From the NCBI GenBank assembly GCA_023459495.1, contig JAEWTL010000118.1, positions 62,001 through 126,000 of the forward strand: a DNA stretch of 64,000 nt, given 5' to 3'. A model generated the notes under the pieces. It made no database searches. It had not been told where the DNA came from and was given only the letters and a program-made list of their open reading frames with translations. A program made the position numbers and the translations under genes. The DNA comes from Bacillota bacterium (GTDB lineage Bacteria > Bacillota > Clostridia > Christensenellales > SZUA-584). Below, piece by piece: positions 33,598 to 41,249 of the stretch (its first letter is position 1; the number at the start of each line of letters is the position of its first letter).

Positions 33598-33987
33598 TCA
33601 ATGCTTTTCGCGCATGCGGGGGATGGTCAGATCATCCCGGACGCGGGGCGTATAGTGGCGGTTCTGGTGGTATTCATCTACCTTGCGGACTTGCCCCAGC
33701 AGCGCGCTTAGTTCATTCAGCAACTTTGGATGCGACCTCATGAACGCGTCGATCGGCCCCGTGCACTCCTCGATATCCTTGTGATAGCGGCGAGAGATGA
33801 GTGTTTTCTGCAGCTCGCGGCTGACTCGGGTCCGCGACTTCGCGTCCTTTGCTGAAAGCTCAAGCTCATGCTGTAGGTCAGAAATCTCTTTTTCCCGGTC
33901 ACTGACAACTCCGCCGTGGAAGCCGTAATCACTGACCGACCGCTTCAAAAAGTTGATCGCATTCTCAAGTTCCTGCGCGTAGTTCAT
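33598..33987 (-). CDS. Hypothetical coiled-coil early protein
   Basis: 129 residues, highly charged and helical (DREKEISDLQHELELSAKDA). Preceded by a 260-bp gene-poor stretch with strong hairpins and followed by the methyltransferase. Function unknown. Confidence 0.6.
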   Translation of the reverse strand: MNYAQELENAINFLKRSVSDYGFHGGVVSDREKEISDLQHELELSAKDAKSRTRVSRELQKTLISRRYHKDIEECTGPIDAFMRSHPKLLNELSALLGQVRKVDEYHQNRHYTPRVRDDLTIPRMREKH

Positions 33988-34062
33988 ATTGCCTCCAGTA
34001 CCAGTTGGATGTATAATTTTATCAATCTATCCGCTAGGTATAGCATACTGATTGTGCGAACT

Positions 34063-34122
34063 TTAGCGGGCCTTACGCTCCATGGCTATGCGGGAGTTTA
34101 CCCCCCAAACTCCCGCTGCCAT
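34063..34122 (-). CDS. Possible 19-residue leader peptide
   Basis: MAAGVWGVNSRIAMERKAR, with GGGGAGAG before its ATG. The reading frame lies across a strong hairpin (34080-34124). It could be a leader peptide acting on the downstream gene, or chance. Confidence 0.3.
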   Translation of the reverse strand: MAAGVWGVNSRIAMERKAR

Positions 34123-34124
34123 GG
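34080..34124. other. Strong intergenic hairpin
   Basis: Perfect 10-bp stem GCGGGAGTTT/AAACTCCCGC (34090-34099 with 34107-34116), seven-base loop, flanked by CCATGG on both sides, which extends the pairing. No T-run on either strand, so not a simple terminator. Confidence 0.6.
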
Positions 34125-34157
34125 TCTCTCCCCACAGGCCCTGCTATCGGGCTTCAT

Positions 34158-34235
34158 CCTCACTCTGCATTTTCACGGGCTGGTGACCGTCGGCTGTTAA
34201 CCGGCTGCATTAAGGCAGGAGCGGTAGCGCTCCTT
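34158..34235 (-). repeat. Structured intergenic repeat A, copy 1
   Basis: About 78 bp, imperfectly repeated at 34798-34870. Leftward it reads a GGAGCG/CGCTCC hairpin, then AATGCAG, a GC-rich middle, and AATGCAGAGTGAGG. The two copies flank the gene at 34250-34774. Confidence 0.65.
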
Positions 34236-34249
34236 GGCAGTTAATCATT

Positions 34250-34774
34250 CTAAGCGGTGCCATCCTCGCTCGGCTTGGCCTCCGACGCAAAACCACTTAA
34301 AAACCAGTGCTTATCATCCTTGTTGATGTTATAAGGGATAGCCTCATCATTCTTTTCATCGTAGCCGCCGTAATTTGTCCAGTTGTCACCATTCACAGAC
34401 GTCTGATTCCACCCAATGGCTATGCAGTCTTCGTCCGCAAGTGCGCTTTCAATCACATTTGCTTGTTCTTTCAATGAAGTCTCACCCTCGAAAGCCCTGA
34501 AAGCATCAATAACCTGCTGAAAGTTTTCGCGCTTTATAAGGGCATAATCATAGGTGGTTTGCAATGCGATCTGTTCGTACTCCGGCATCCTTTCAAATGC
34601 ATCGTTCAGTTGATCGAATCCGGCCTGACCACTAAACATTGGAAAGGTTCCACCATAATATTTGTCGTATAGGAAGTTCCATATGGCGATTCCTCCACGC
34701 CACGAATTTTTAATCTCCGCAAGAAAGTATGCATCTCCTTTTTTGTCAAACCCAAACATCTCCGTATAGCTCAT
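34250..34774 (-). CDS. Hypothetical early phage protein
   Basis: 174 acidic residues (MSYTEMFGFDKKGDAYFLAE, IAIGWNQTSVNGDNWTNYGG). A GGAGGG ribosome site precedes it. It is bracketed by the two copies of repeat A. No family recognised. Confidence 0.6.
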   Translation of the reverse strand: MSYTEMFGFDKKGDAYFLAEIKNSWRGGIAIWNFLYDKYYGGTFPMFSGQAGFDQLNDAFERMPEYEQIALQTTYDYALIKRENFQQVIDAFRAFEGETSLKEQANVIESALADEDCIAIGWNQTSVNGDNWTNYGGYDEKNDEAIPYNINKDDKHWFLSGFASEAKPSEDGTA

Positions 34775-34797
34775 CCACGATTACCCTCCTTCAAATT

Positions 34798-34870
34798 CCT
34801 CACTCTGCATTACACGCGGGCTTGTGACCGCCGTCGGCTGCATTACGGGGTAGGAGCTGTCACGCTCCTA
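34798..34870 (-). repeat. Structured intergenic repeat A, copy 2
   Basis: About 73 bp homologous to copy 1. It starts with a perfect 8-bp stem GTAGGAGC/GCTCCTAC whose first arm contains the stop codon of the upstream gene, then two AATGCAG boxes. Confidence 0.65.
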
Positions 34871-35080
34871 CGCGATGTCTTTTGGAGGATCCTTCAGGCT
34901 CACAAGAGGCTTGTCTACGATCTTCAGGCATTTTGTTGCAAACCCTCCGGACTTTCCCTCAAGCAGAACGCATTCCGTTCCGCATACGTCATATGGTTCC
35001 GACCGTGTTTTCCACACCTTGTTCGGATACATCCGCGCTTCCGCACAGTTGACCATCTTCACTTCCGTTCCGACCTTCAT
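34868..35080 (-). CDS. Hypothetical small early protein
   Basis: 70 residues with an AGAGGAGGTG ribosome site before ATG 35080. Basic, with YDVCGTECVLLEGKSGGFATKC resembling a small beta-barrel. It overlaps the 3' end of the upstream gene by 92 bp in another frame. Confidence 0.6.
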   Translation of the reverse strand: MKVGTEVKMVNCAEARMYPNKVWKTRSEPYDVCGTECVLLEGKSGGFATKCLKIVDKPLVSLKDPPKDIA

Positions 35081-35288
35081 TTGGCACCTCCTCTAAAATC
35101 TCGTCCATCGGCTCGCTTCCGGTCGTCTCCAGCAGTATTGCCGGAGGTGCGGCCAGCAGCTGATATCCCTTCGTAATGTGGTGCAGCCGCTTTCCGATGT
35201 CGACGACCACCACTCCGACCTGCTCTTCCGGGGCAAATCGCTGCAGATATTCAATCAGCTCTCCGCATGTCATAATCCTTTCCGCCAT
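34989..35288 (-). CDS. Hypothetical small early protein, overlapping its neighbour
   Basis: 99 residues. MAERIMTCGELIEYLQRFAPEEQVGVVVVD is well-formed alpha/beta protein. The last 30 residues overlap the following gene in a different frame and are low-complexity, so that tail may be poorly conserved. Function unknown. Confidence 0.6.
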   Translation of the reverse strand: MAERIMTCGELIEYLQRFAPEEQVGVVVVDIGKRLHHITKGYQLLAAPPAILLETTGSEPMDEILEEVPNEGRNGSEDGQLCGSADVSEQGVENTVGTI

Positions 35289-35500
35289 CCTTTCTTCGCC
35301 GCCATCTTATCCAGATCACGCTGCGCCTCATCGGCGGTCTCCCTGCAAGGGCATCCCGGCAAGCTCCGTGCGCCAGTCCTGTCCCTCAAGTATTTCCGTG
35401 CCCGGTATGCCGAGTTGTCGCCTAGCCCTGCGCTGCTGGGCGCGATGTGGTACATATTGCCCTTAGCGTCGTGGTACGTAGCTCCTGCAAACCACTCCAT
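35270..35500 (-). CDS. Hypothetical small early protein
   Basis: 76 residues (MEWFAGATYHDAKGNMYHIA, CRETADEAQRDLDKMAAKKGW). Its end overlaps the next gene by 19 bp. No family recognised. Confidence 0.55.
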   Translation of the reverse strand: MEWFAGATYHDAKGNMYHIAPSSAGLGDNSAYRARKYLRDRTGARSLPGCPCRETADEAQRDLDKMAAKKGWRKGL

Positions 35501-35510
35501 AGTGCTCCTC

Positions 35511-35705
35511 CTAATTTGATTTCTTACCGGCCCATGCCAGTATCACTGCAATGACCGGGATCAGCGGGATGATCGCCTCGCCGCCGGTGGCGTCAAACCC
35601 GCGCTCGATATCGGCCAGTCGGAAGAGGAACGGTGTCAGGCCCCAGCAGATCCCGGCCAGCACCGCCCATCTCCGGAAGCGGCGGCTCGCCCACAGCCGC
35701 CTCAT
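35511..35705 (-). CDS. Small two-helix membrane protein
   Basis: 64 residues from ATG 35705, which overlaps the preceding stop (ATGA). A basic start is followed by a hydrophobic segment (WAVLAGICWGLTPFLFRL) and a second (IIPLIPVIAVILAWAG). A longer in-frame form is rejected because it overlaps the upstream gene fully. Confidence 0.6.
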   Translation of the reverse strand: MRRLWASRRFRRWAVLAGICWGLTPFLFRLADIERGFDATGGEAIIPLIPVIAVILAWAGKKSN

Positions 35706-35908
35706 GGTGTAGGGGACAGCGATTCCTGTATGCGCTGCGCGAGCCTGTCCACCTTGTCGTAGACCGTACCCCGGCCCAGGCGGATATCCTTGCTCTCGAC
35801 ATGGAGCCTTTCCGCGATGGCATACATCACATAATTGGCACCTTCGGAATATCCGTGCCACGTGGCTTCGGTAGCCATCCGCTTAAGATCCTGCTCAGGT
35901 TGTCCCAT
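35702..35908 (-). CDS. Hypothetical small early protein
   Basis: 68 residues, helical (MGQPEQDLKRMATEATWHGY, VYDKVDRLAQRIQESLSP). Overlaps both neighbours by a few bases, consistent with tight operon packing. Function unknown. Confidence 0.55.
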   Translation of the reverse strand: MGQPEQDLKRMATEATWHGYSEGANYVMYAIAERLHVESKDIRLGRGTVYDKVDRLAQRIQESLSPTP

Positions 35909-36188
35909 CTGCGAAAGCCTCCTCCCGGATAAATACGTGGACTGTCTGCAAACCGTGATGTATGCCGCAGGTGCCTAAAAAGCGATATCCCGTCAGGTCC
36001 GGCGCTTCATATTCGGAGCCGAGAATGATCACGGTGTATGGCTCGGTTGCCGCCCGGTCCGAGTCGATGAGGGCGAACAACACGATGCCTTCGTGCTGCT
36101 CCATTACGCTTAGTACCTTGGCATTCTCCGGCAGCTTCACGGTCTGGGCTGCGGTAATCTGCATTGCGTACTTTTTGACCGTCATCAT
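35895..36188 (-). CDS. DUF7352-like small phage protein
   Basis: 97 residues. QTVKLPENAKVLSVMEQHEG, LFALIDSD and GYRFLGTCGIHHGLQTVHVF match a short beta-rich phage family (DUF7352 as I recall it). Overlaps the MuB-like gene by four bases. Function unknown. Confidence 0.65.
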   Translation of the reverse strand: MMTVKKYAMQITAAQTVKLPENAKVLSVMEQHEGIVLFALIDSDRAATEPYTVIILGSEYEAPDLTGYRFLGTCGIHHGLQTVHVFIREEAFADGTT

Positions 36189-37126
36189 ACCGCCACCGCC
36201 AGCTTCATCTCCATATGCTTCGCCATGCCCACAAGGCCATCATAGCTGGTGTTCTCATTGTCCATCGCATTAACATAGAGGTTCATGGCACCGCGCAGAG
36301 CCTGGGCGCTGCGCGCGATCCCCAGCAGCAGATCGATTGCCTTTTCATCTTCCAACGCCGGAAACAGCAGCTGGATGTCCTCGCGCTTGATCTGCATATA
36401 GGTGTAGACCTTGCGCTGCCGGGTGCGGTTATTGATCTGCGCGAATTCAGCGCGCTTCTTACCGCCTGCATTGTTTACCGTGTCGCTGTTTCCGATCAGC
36501 GCGATCCCCAGCGTTTGGCCGAGCTCGTCAAAGTAGTCCGACAGCGCGCGCAGCGCTTCCAGCGTCTTGATGGGCAGATGTTGGGCCTCGTCGACGATGA
36601 TCACCATTCCATCCCGGAGCTTGGCGGCAAGCCCGAGCCACATCTCGTCGTTGGTACGTTCTGTGACATTGAGCTTCGCGCAAAGCACTTTCAAAAGAGC
36701 TTTAACGGTCGTTATGCAGGGGTTTAATGCCACGTATACGGCATCGTTCGGGTGGTCGCGGAAGAACTTCTTGGCGGCCATAGTCTTTCCAATCCCCGCA
36801 TCACCGCATGCGATGGCCAGCCCGCCCTTCAGCTGGCAGTTTCGAATCACCTCATAGACCTTGGTGGATATCGATGTACCCACGTACCCGCTGCTGGTAA
36901 GCTCGTACCCAGGCGATGCGGCGGCAGCTTCCTTGGTTTCGAAATAGCTGATCAGCTTTGCGAATTTCGCATCCTCATCCCCTTTGTATACGCCGCGGCG
37001 CAATGGGGACATGGTCGACGATGGTATTCCTACGATTGCGCAGGCCTTGTTTTGGCTCCCAACGGTCTTTTCCAGCTCCGCGAACTTCGTCAGGGCCCAT
37101 TGCTTTTGCATGCTTGTTAACTCCAT
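36185..37126 (-). CDS. MuB-like AAA+ ATPase, transposition target-DNA activator
   Basis: 313 residues from ATG 37126 with GGAGGAGG before it. An N-terminal helix-turn-helix (VGSQNKACAIVGIPSSTMSP) is followed by an AAA+ core: Walker A GDAGIGKTMAAKKF, Walker B MVIIVDEAQHLP, sensor region ALIGNSDTVNN and arginines at NNRTRQRK. MuB proteins coat target DNA and stimulate MuA. It lies directly downstream of the transposase, as in Mu. Confidence 0.93.
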   Translation of the reverse strand: MELTSMQKQWALTKFAELEKTVGSQNKACAIVGIPSSTMSPLRRGVYKGDEDAKFAKLISYFETKEAAAASPGYELTSSGYVGTSISTKVYEVIRNCQLKGGLAIACGDAGIGKTMAAKKFFRDHPNDAVYVALNPCITTVKALLKVLCAKLNVTERTNDEMWLGLAAKLRDGMVIIVDEAQHLPIKTLEALRALSDYFDELGQTLGIALIGNSDTVNNAGGKKRAEFAQINNRTRQRKVYTYMQIKREDIQLLFPALEDEKAIDLLLGIARSAQALRGAMNLYVNAMDNENTSYDGLVGMAKHMEMKLAVAV

Positions 37127-37142
37127 ATGCAACCTCCTCCAT

Positions 37143-39110
37143 TTATTCCGAGCGGCGCTTCGCCGCATTACGGTTCATTTTGCTCATGTCGATCAGCACG
37201 CCCGTGGTGCCTTGACCGACAGCCTCCTGCATGGGCATCTCTTCGCCGGATGTTACCGGTACGATGACCTTGGGCTGCTGGATCAGCATACCTTCCTTGC
37301 CAGCGTGCGCCCGGCGCACAGCGAGGTCCAGCATGTCGATGCTGCGGGCGGCGGGTACCGCACCCTTCAGCGCGGCAAGCTCCGACTTCACAGCCTTGTG
37401 CACGCGGCGTACGGTCTCCTGTGCCACCTTGACGGCTTCCGGATTGTCATTAAACAGAACCATCGTGTCTCGCGCCATGGGTACCGTTCCGATGTAGCGG
37501 TCCGTCTCTGCGTCGTAGATACGCACGCTGTATAGGTTCGCGGGGTTGTAGCGGACGTATATCTCGGTACCCTGCAGCCGCCATGTATCTTCGTCCCAGT
37601 AATAGAGCTTTTCGTCGCAGATCGTGATATGCACACCGTTTTGACCAACCTTCTGCTTACGAGTGCTGCGCATCAGCATCAGGTTGAGATCATCCGCAGA
37701 GGCTTTGCGCTGCGCCTGAATATACTCATTCCAGATGTCGATCCGGCGCTTACCATGGTCCTTTTCTACCGCGCCGCCATAGCTCCCGACGTTAAATTGG
37801 CCGTCGATGAAGTCCGAGATCATAACGCGCAGCTCGCCGTCCAGCGGTACCAGTCCTTGCTTGAGCGTATATTTCAGGCTCTCCGGACGCTCCATCACGT
37901 TTCCGCCGCAGAATGTCTCAAACAGCCTCGATATCGTTCCTTTAAAGGTGTTAAAAGTCCGTTCAATAGGCTTCGCCTTGGCATTACGCACCAGGGCGTT
38001 GCGCAACTCGATCCCCAGCCGGGTAAATATCGGCGGCGGATCGGATACAAGGTCTTGGCTCTTCCGGCTCCTGTGGCCGCGCCCGGCAAGGTCGTGGGTG
38101 AGAAACTCGGAGCCGTTATCGAAGTAGACAACTTTCGGGATTCCAAAGCGTAGGATTGCGTGCCGTAATGCCAGAACGGTGGACTGGCTGCATGGATTGT
38201 CTGTCAAGTTCCATCCGACCATGACTCCGCTTCGGGCGTCGATGAACGCTGTCAGGCTCATGCGGTGCTCCACCTTGCTGCCATCATCCCGATAGGAGAA
38301 GATATCCAGCGTATGGTTGTCCGCCACCCAGTAATCGTTTGGAAAAAGCTCATCGTACATCCGGACGATATATGGCGCGCACCGGTCGGAAAATGCCTTG
38401 TTGCCCTGTCGACCCAATGTGACCACGGCAGCGGCGATCTTCTCCGCCTGGCGGCGGAAGGTACGCTCACCCGGAAGGTCTGGCACCAGTTCCGGCGAGA
38501 ACTCGGAGATCCAGTATTGTGTCAGCTGATAGCATTGGCTAATCGAAAGCTGCCGTTCGTCCAGATATGCGGTCAAAAACCAATCCCAGGCTTCTTTCGG
38601 AATCCCGCATTGGCCACGGTTCCATCCGCCCCGGTGATCGATGAGGCCTTCGATGTCACCGGCTTTATATGCCGCCCATTTGCGGTAGAGGATATCTTCG
38701 CTTAGGGCGATGTCCTTATAGTGCAGTTTCATCATGCTGACAAACAACGGATCCGCGTCAGTCTTTCGGTCATATTTAGCCCGGCAAGCCTGCCATTGTT
38801 CCAACACGTTTGTCCAAAAAGAGATCTGTTCACGTTCCGCTGCGCTGTATTCATCGAAGCTCCGCGCCGGGCGCGCTGCCTTCGGCGCTTTTGGCGCTAC
38901 AGGCAGCAGCGACTCGCCCTTTAGGTTGGAGTAGTACTTGCGCTGCAGCTCCTGCGGAAGCGAACTGGCCGGGACCATATACTGCTTGCGGTTGTTAGCC
39001 GGGTTTGAATGTTCCTGAGCATAAATAGCCCCGGTTTTGATCTGCTCCCGGATATATCGCTCGCTACAGTTCTTCAATTCGGCTACTTGTTTTACTGTCA
39101 ATAGATCCAT
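37143..39110 (-). CDS. MuA-like DDE transposase
   Basis: 655 residues. N-terminal DNA-binding region (LLTVKQVAELKNCSERYIRE). The catalytic triad is likely the D of WVADNHTLDIF, the D of VVYFDNGSEF and the E of PIERTFNTFKG. Then a Mu-type C-terminal beta-barrel (WDEDTWRLQGTEIYVRYNP) and a tail that contacts MuB and host ClpX in Mu. It cuts both TGTAG ends of the element and duplicates five target bases. Preceded by repeat B, whose end supplies the AGGCAGG before the start. Confidence 0.95.
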   Translation of the reverse strand: MDLLTVKQVAELKNCSERYIREQIKTGAIYAQEHSNPANNRKQYMVPASSLPQELQRKYYSNLKGESLLPVAPKAPKAARPARSFDEYSAAEREQISFWTNVLEQWQACRAKYDRKTDADPLFVSMMKLHYKDIALSEDILYRKWAAYKAGDIEGLIDHRGGWNRGQCGIPKEAWDWFLTAYLDERQLSISQCYQLTQYWISEFSPELVPDLPGERTFRRQAEKIAAAVVTLGRQGNKAFSDRCAPYIVRMYDELFPNDYWVADNHTLDIFSYRDDGSKVEHRMSLTAFIDARSGVMVGWNLTDNPCSQSTVLALRHAILRFGIPKVVYFDNGSEFLTHDLAGRGHRSRKSQDLVSDPPPIFTRLGIELRNALVRNAKAKPIERTFNTFKGTISRLFETFCGGNVMERPESLKYTLKQGLVPLDGELRVMISDFIDGQFNVGSYGGAVEKDHGKRRIDIWNEYIQAQRKASADDLNLMLMRSTRKQKVGQNGVHITICDEKLYYWDEDTWRLQGTEIYVRYNPANLYSVRIYDAETDRYIGTVPMARDTMVLFNDNPEAVKVAQETVRRVHKAVKSELAALKGAVPAARSIDMLDLAVRRAHAGKEGMLIQQPKVIVPVTSGEEMPMQEAVGQGTTGVLIDMSKMNRNAAKRRSE

Positions 39111-39116
39111 GTCATA

Positions 39117-39175
39117 CCTGCCTCATCAGTACCGGGAGGTTATCCCCGGCAGACCGCCCGCAGGCGGTTTCGGCT
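39117..39175 (-). repeat. Structured intergenic repeat B, copy 1
   Basis: 59 bp, 54 of 59 identical to copy 2 at 39389-39447. Leftward it begins at the stop codon of the zinc-ribbon gene and folds as ACCGCC/GGCGGT, then TGCCGGG/CCCGGTA, ending in GATGAGGCAGG next to the transposase start. Confidence 0.75.
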
Positions 39176-39360
39176 TATTCTTCGATTCTCCCATCCACCG
39201 TATAGCGGTGCGGGTCAGATACAGTCAAATGCTCGCCGCATACTAAACAATCAAAGTCCCGTGTCTTAAATCCTTGATTGTGAGCTGGGAATATGACCTC
39301 TACGCGATTTTTAGCTCCACATTTCGGACATGTTGTTTCGATCTTGCCTGTCATATCCAT
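39175..39360 (-). CDS. Small zinc-ribbon protein
   Basis: 61 residues with two CxxC knuckles (TCPKCGAKN, CLVCGEH). Ribosome site AGGAGGG. Flanked on both sides by repeat B. Function unknown, possibly a small regulator of the early operon. Confidence 0.65.
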   Translation of the reverse strand: MDMTGKIETTCPKCGAKNRVEVIFPAHNQGFKTRDFDCLVCGEHLTVSDPHRYTVDGRIEE

Positions 39361-39388
39361 CGAAAACCCTCCTAAACATAATTTGAAA

Positions 39389-39447
39389 CCTGCCTCATCA
39401 GTGCCGGTAGGTCGTCCCCGGCAGACCGCCCGCGGGCGGTTTCGGCT
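39389..39447 (-). repeat. Structured intergenic repeat B, copy 2
   Basis: 59 bp matching copy 1 with five substitutions. One of them changes a G-U pair to G-C in the second stem, so pairing is kept. Begins at the stop codon of the gene at 39446-39625. Confidence 0.75.
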
Positions 39448-39625
39448 ACTGTTTCCGATATCTTCTGGCGAATCTTTCAGCCTTTAGATCGTCTATGATA
39501 TCCGCGGCTTCCCGGCATGTAAGTTCATTGGCCTCTTTTTCTGTATAGTCCGCCAGATCCACTTGAAGCTGATCGATCAGTTCCTGCATATAGCTCTTCT
39601 GGCCGTCGGTGATCATAAATGACAT
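39446..39625 (-). CDS. Hypothetical small early protein
   Basis: 59 residues from ATG 39625 with AAAGGAAG upstream; the longer in-frame form would run into the divergent gene's promoter. Helical and charged (DGQKSYMQELIDQLQVDLAD). Function unknown. Confidence 0.6.
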   Translation of the reverse strand: MSFMITDGQKSYMQELIDQLQVDLADYTEKEANELTCREAADIIDDLKAERFARRYRKQ

Positions 39626-39706
39626 TGCAATCTTCCTTTCTACTCTCAACTGCGGTTCCGGCTTATCTGTTCTTGTGTTATACTCATAAAAAAAGGGGTA
39701 TAGCAC

Positions 39707-39976
39707 ATGCTGATTGATGGAATCGATATTATTAAAGAGGCTAACGAATTCGCGAGCATCATGCTGAGAGAAGCTATAAAAGATAAGCCGCTTTCAATTG
39801 ACCTCTACAAGCTTTTAAAATCTCCTGCCGTTTTAAGCTCTGAATATGGTAAGCGTATAGTAGACAACATTGTCCTTGGTGCTATAGCGGCCTACCATGC
39901 CCAGTTGAGAGAAAAACTACTCGAATTAGGCATTGATATCGGGGAGATGACTTTTAATGGGTCACCCGCAGAATAG
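39707..39976 (+). CDS. Small helical protein of a rightward cassette
   Basis: 89 residues (IDIIKEANEFASIMLREAIK, RIVDNIVLGAIAAYHAQLRE). AAAGGGG precedes the ATG and TATACT with an upstream TG lies at 39679-39684. It runs against the leftward early genes and converges with the gene ending at 39954. No family recognised. Confidence 0.6.
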   Translation: MLIDGIDIIKEANEFASIMLREAIKDKPLSIDLYKLLKSPAVLSSEYGKRIVDNIVLGAIAAYHAQLREKLLELGIDIGEMTFNGSPAE

Positions 39977-40466
39977 CGAATACCCCCTTTACCGTCTCTG
40001 TTTTTTCGGTATATTCTAGCGTTGTTCTGCACCTAGCTTTATCGCTCATCCGCTCCATGTCGATCATCACGCCGGACGCCGTTCCTTCCGGATCCATAAC
40101 AGGGATGATCATTCTAACCTGACTCCGCTTGAACCACCGGAAGCAGCGCTCGGCAAAGCATCGTTCCGCGCTGATCGCTTCCTTAAAAAACTCTGCCACC
40201 TGATACCCGCCCTCATGATTCAAGCTTAAGACCACATAGGACATTTGATTTTCGAGGTTGTGTGCCAGCACGTACTCGTTCATGTAAACAGCCAGCACCT
40301 CATAACCGTCAGGGAGTACCTGCCCCACAACAGGGTAGGCACGGCCTTCCGGCGTTGTGTTCAGCAACGGGCCAACCTTCGCACCGCAGACCGGGCATGT
40401 CCACTCCTTTTCTGCCGCTGCGGAAAGCATTGCTTCACCGCATATCGGGCATACACGTTTCACCAT
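39954..40466 (-). CDS. Zinc-ribbon early protein
   Basis: 170 residues from ATG 40466 with AAGGAGG. The N-terminal double CxxC (CPICGEAM, CPVCGAKV) forms a zinc ribbon. The rest is alpha/beta (YEVLAVYMNEYVLAHNLENQ, VRMIIPVMDPEG). Function unknown. Confidence 0.65.
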   Translation of the reverse strand: MVKRVCPICGEAMLSAAAEKEWTCPVCGAKVGPLLNTTPEGRAYPVVGQVLPDGYEVLAVYMNEYVLAHNLENQMSYVVLSLNHEGGYQVAEFFKEAISAERCFAERCFRWFKRSQVRMIIPVMDPEGTASGVMIDMERMSDKARCRTTLEYTEKTETVKGVFAILRVTH

Positions 40467-40516
40467 CCAAAGCACCTCCTTCGTTTATTGCACAGCAGCC
40501 TGGCTGTGATAATCCT

Positions 40517-40909
40517 TTAAGGTTTTAACAATTGGCCAAGTAACAATGTAAGCCATACGGATATGCCTCCCGCCACAAATGGAATAATATACTCCCATGG
40601 GAGGCTGCACTTTTTTGAAGGCTGTTTTATCTCACGCCCGCATTTCGGGCAAAAACACCTAAGCTTGGGTAAACCCATAACTTTAGATGATATGAAGCCG
40701 CATTCGCACTCAATTGTCTTTATTTCCAATGCTTTGGGATCATCTTTCCCTTGCTTTGAGACACGGTACTCGTGATCCTCAGCCGCGTCGTCTGTAGAAA
40801 TAATGAATCCTAAGAGTTGCGCCTCATCTTTATTAAGTCGTTTTCTTTTTATGATCATTCTGGCCTCACAAAGCGCTTCATACGTCCGCGTTGTCATAGT
40901 AATTGCCAC
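40517..40909 (-). CDS. Early protein with zinc ribbon and C-terminal membrane helix
   Basis: 130 residues. CECGFISS and CPKCGREI make a zinc ribbon, followed by a C-terminal helix (IIPFVAGGISVWLTLLLG). First gene after the Cro/Ner-like regulator. Function unknown. Confidence 0.65.
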   Translation of the reverse strand: MAITMTTRTYEALCEARMIIKRKRLNKDEAQLLGFIISTDDAAEDHEYRVSKQGKDDPKALEIKTIECECGFISSKVMGLPKLRCFCPKCGREIKQPSKKCSLPWEYIIPFVAGGISVWLTLLLGQLLKP

Positions 40910-40915
40910 AGGTTC

Positions 40916-41119
40916 TCACCTCCTTTTAAATAGATCATCAATTGTTGTATCCAGTAGGCATGCTAGCTCTGGAAGCAAATCAGTCCGGGGCATTGATCTA
41001 CCCGTCTCCCACATAGCAACAGTTGACTGAGCGACGCGCAGCTTTTCTCCGAGCTGCACTTGCGTAAGCCTCTTTTTTTTACGATATTCTTTTATCTGAT
41101 TCATTTTATTAAGACCCAT
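40916..41119 (-). CDS. Cro/Ner-like HTH regulator
   Basis: 67 residues of the XRE family: IKEYRKKKRLTQVQLGEKLRVAQSTVAMWETGRSMP is a complete helix-turn-helix. Transcribed away from the repressor across the operator array, as the first early gene, from the promoter at 41157-41185. Expected to damp early and repressor transcription after induction. Confidence 0.88.
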   Translation of the reverse strand: MGLNKMNQIKEYRKKKRLTQVQLGEKLRVAQSTVAMWETGRSMPRTDLLPELACLLDTTIDDLFKRR

Positions 41120-41151
41120 ATGATCACCTCTGGTACGAAATATCGCCTACG

Positions 41152-41249
41152 TTGATATTATATATCTACCACATTGATAATTCAATATATATATCAATAT
41201 TTTATCAAAATTATATTAATCTTATTGATATTATCATTTATATTGATAT
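41152..41249. promoter_or_regulatory. Operator array of six TTGATA half-sites
   Basis: TTGATA occurs at 41152, 41174, 41225 and 41243 on the plus strand and as TATCAA at 41192 and 41203. The sites overlap both divergent promoters. The whole 41120-41284 gap is strongly A+T-rich. In Mu the equivalent region also serves as the transposition enhancer. Confidence 0.7.
41157..41185 (-). promoter_or_regulatory. Early lytic promoter
   Basis: Leftward TTGAAT (41180-41185), 17-bp spacer, TATAAT (41157-41162), overlapping TTGATA operators. Drives the Cro/Ner-like gene and, by extension, the transposition operon. Confidence 0.75.
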
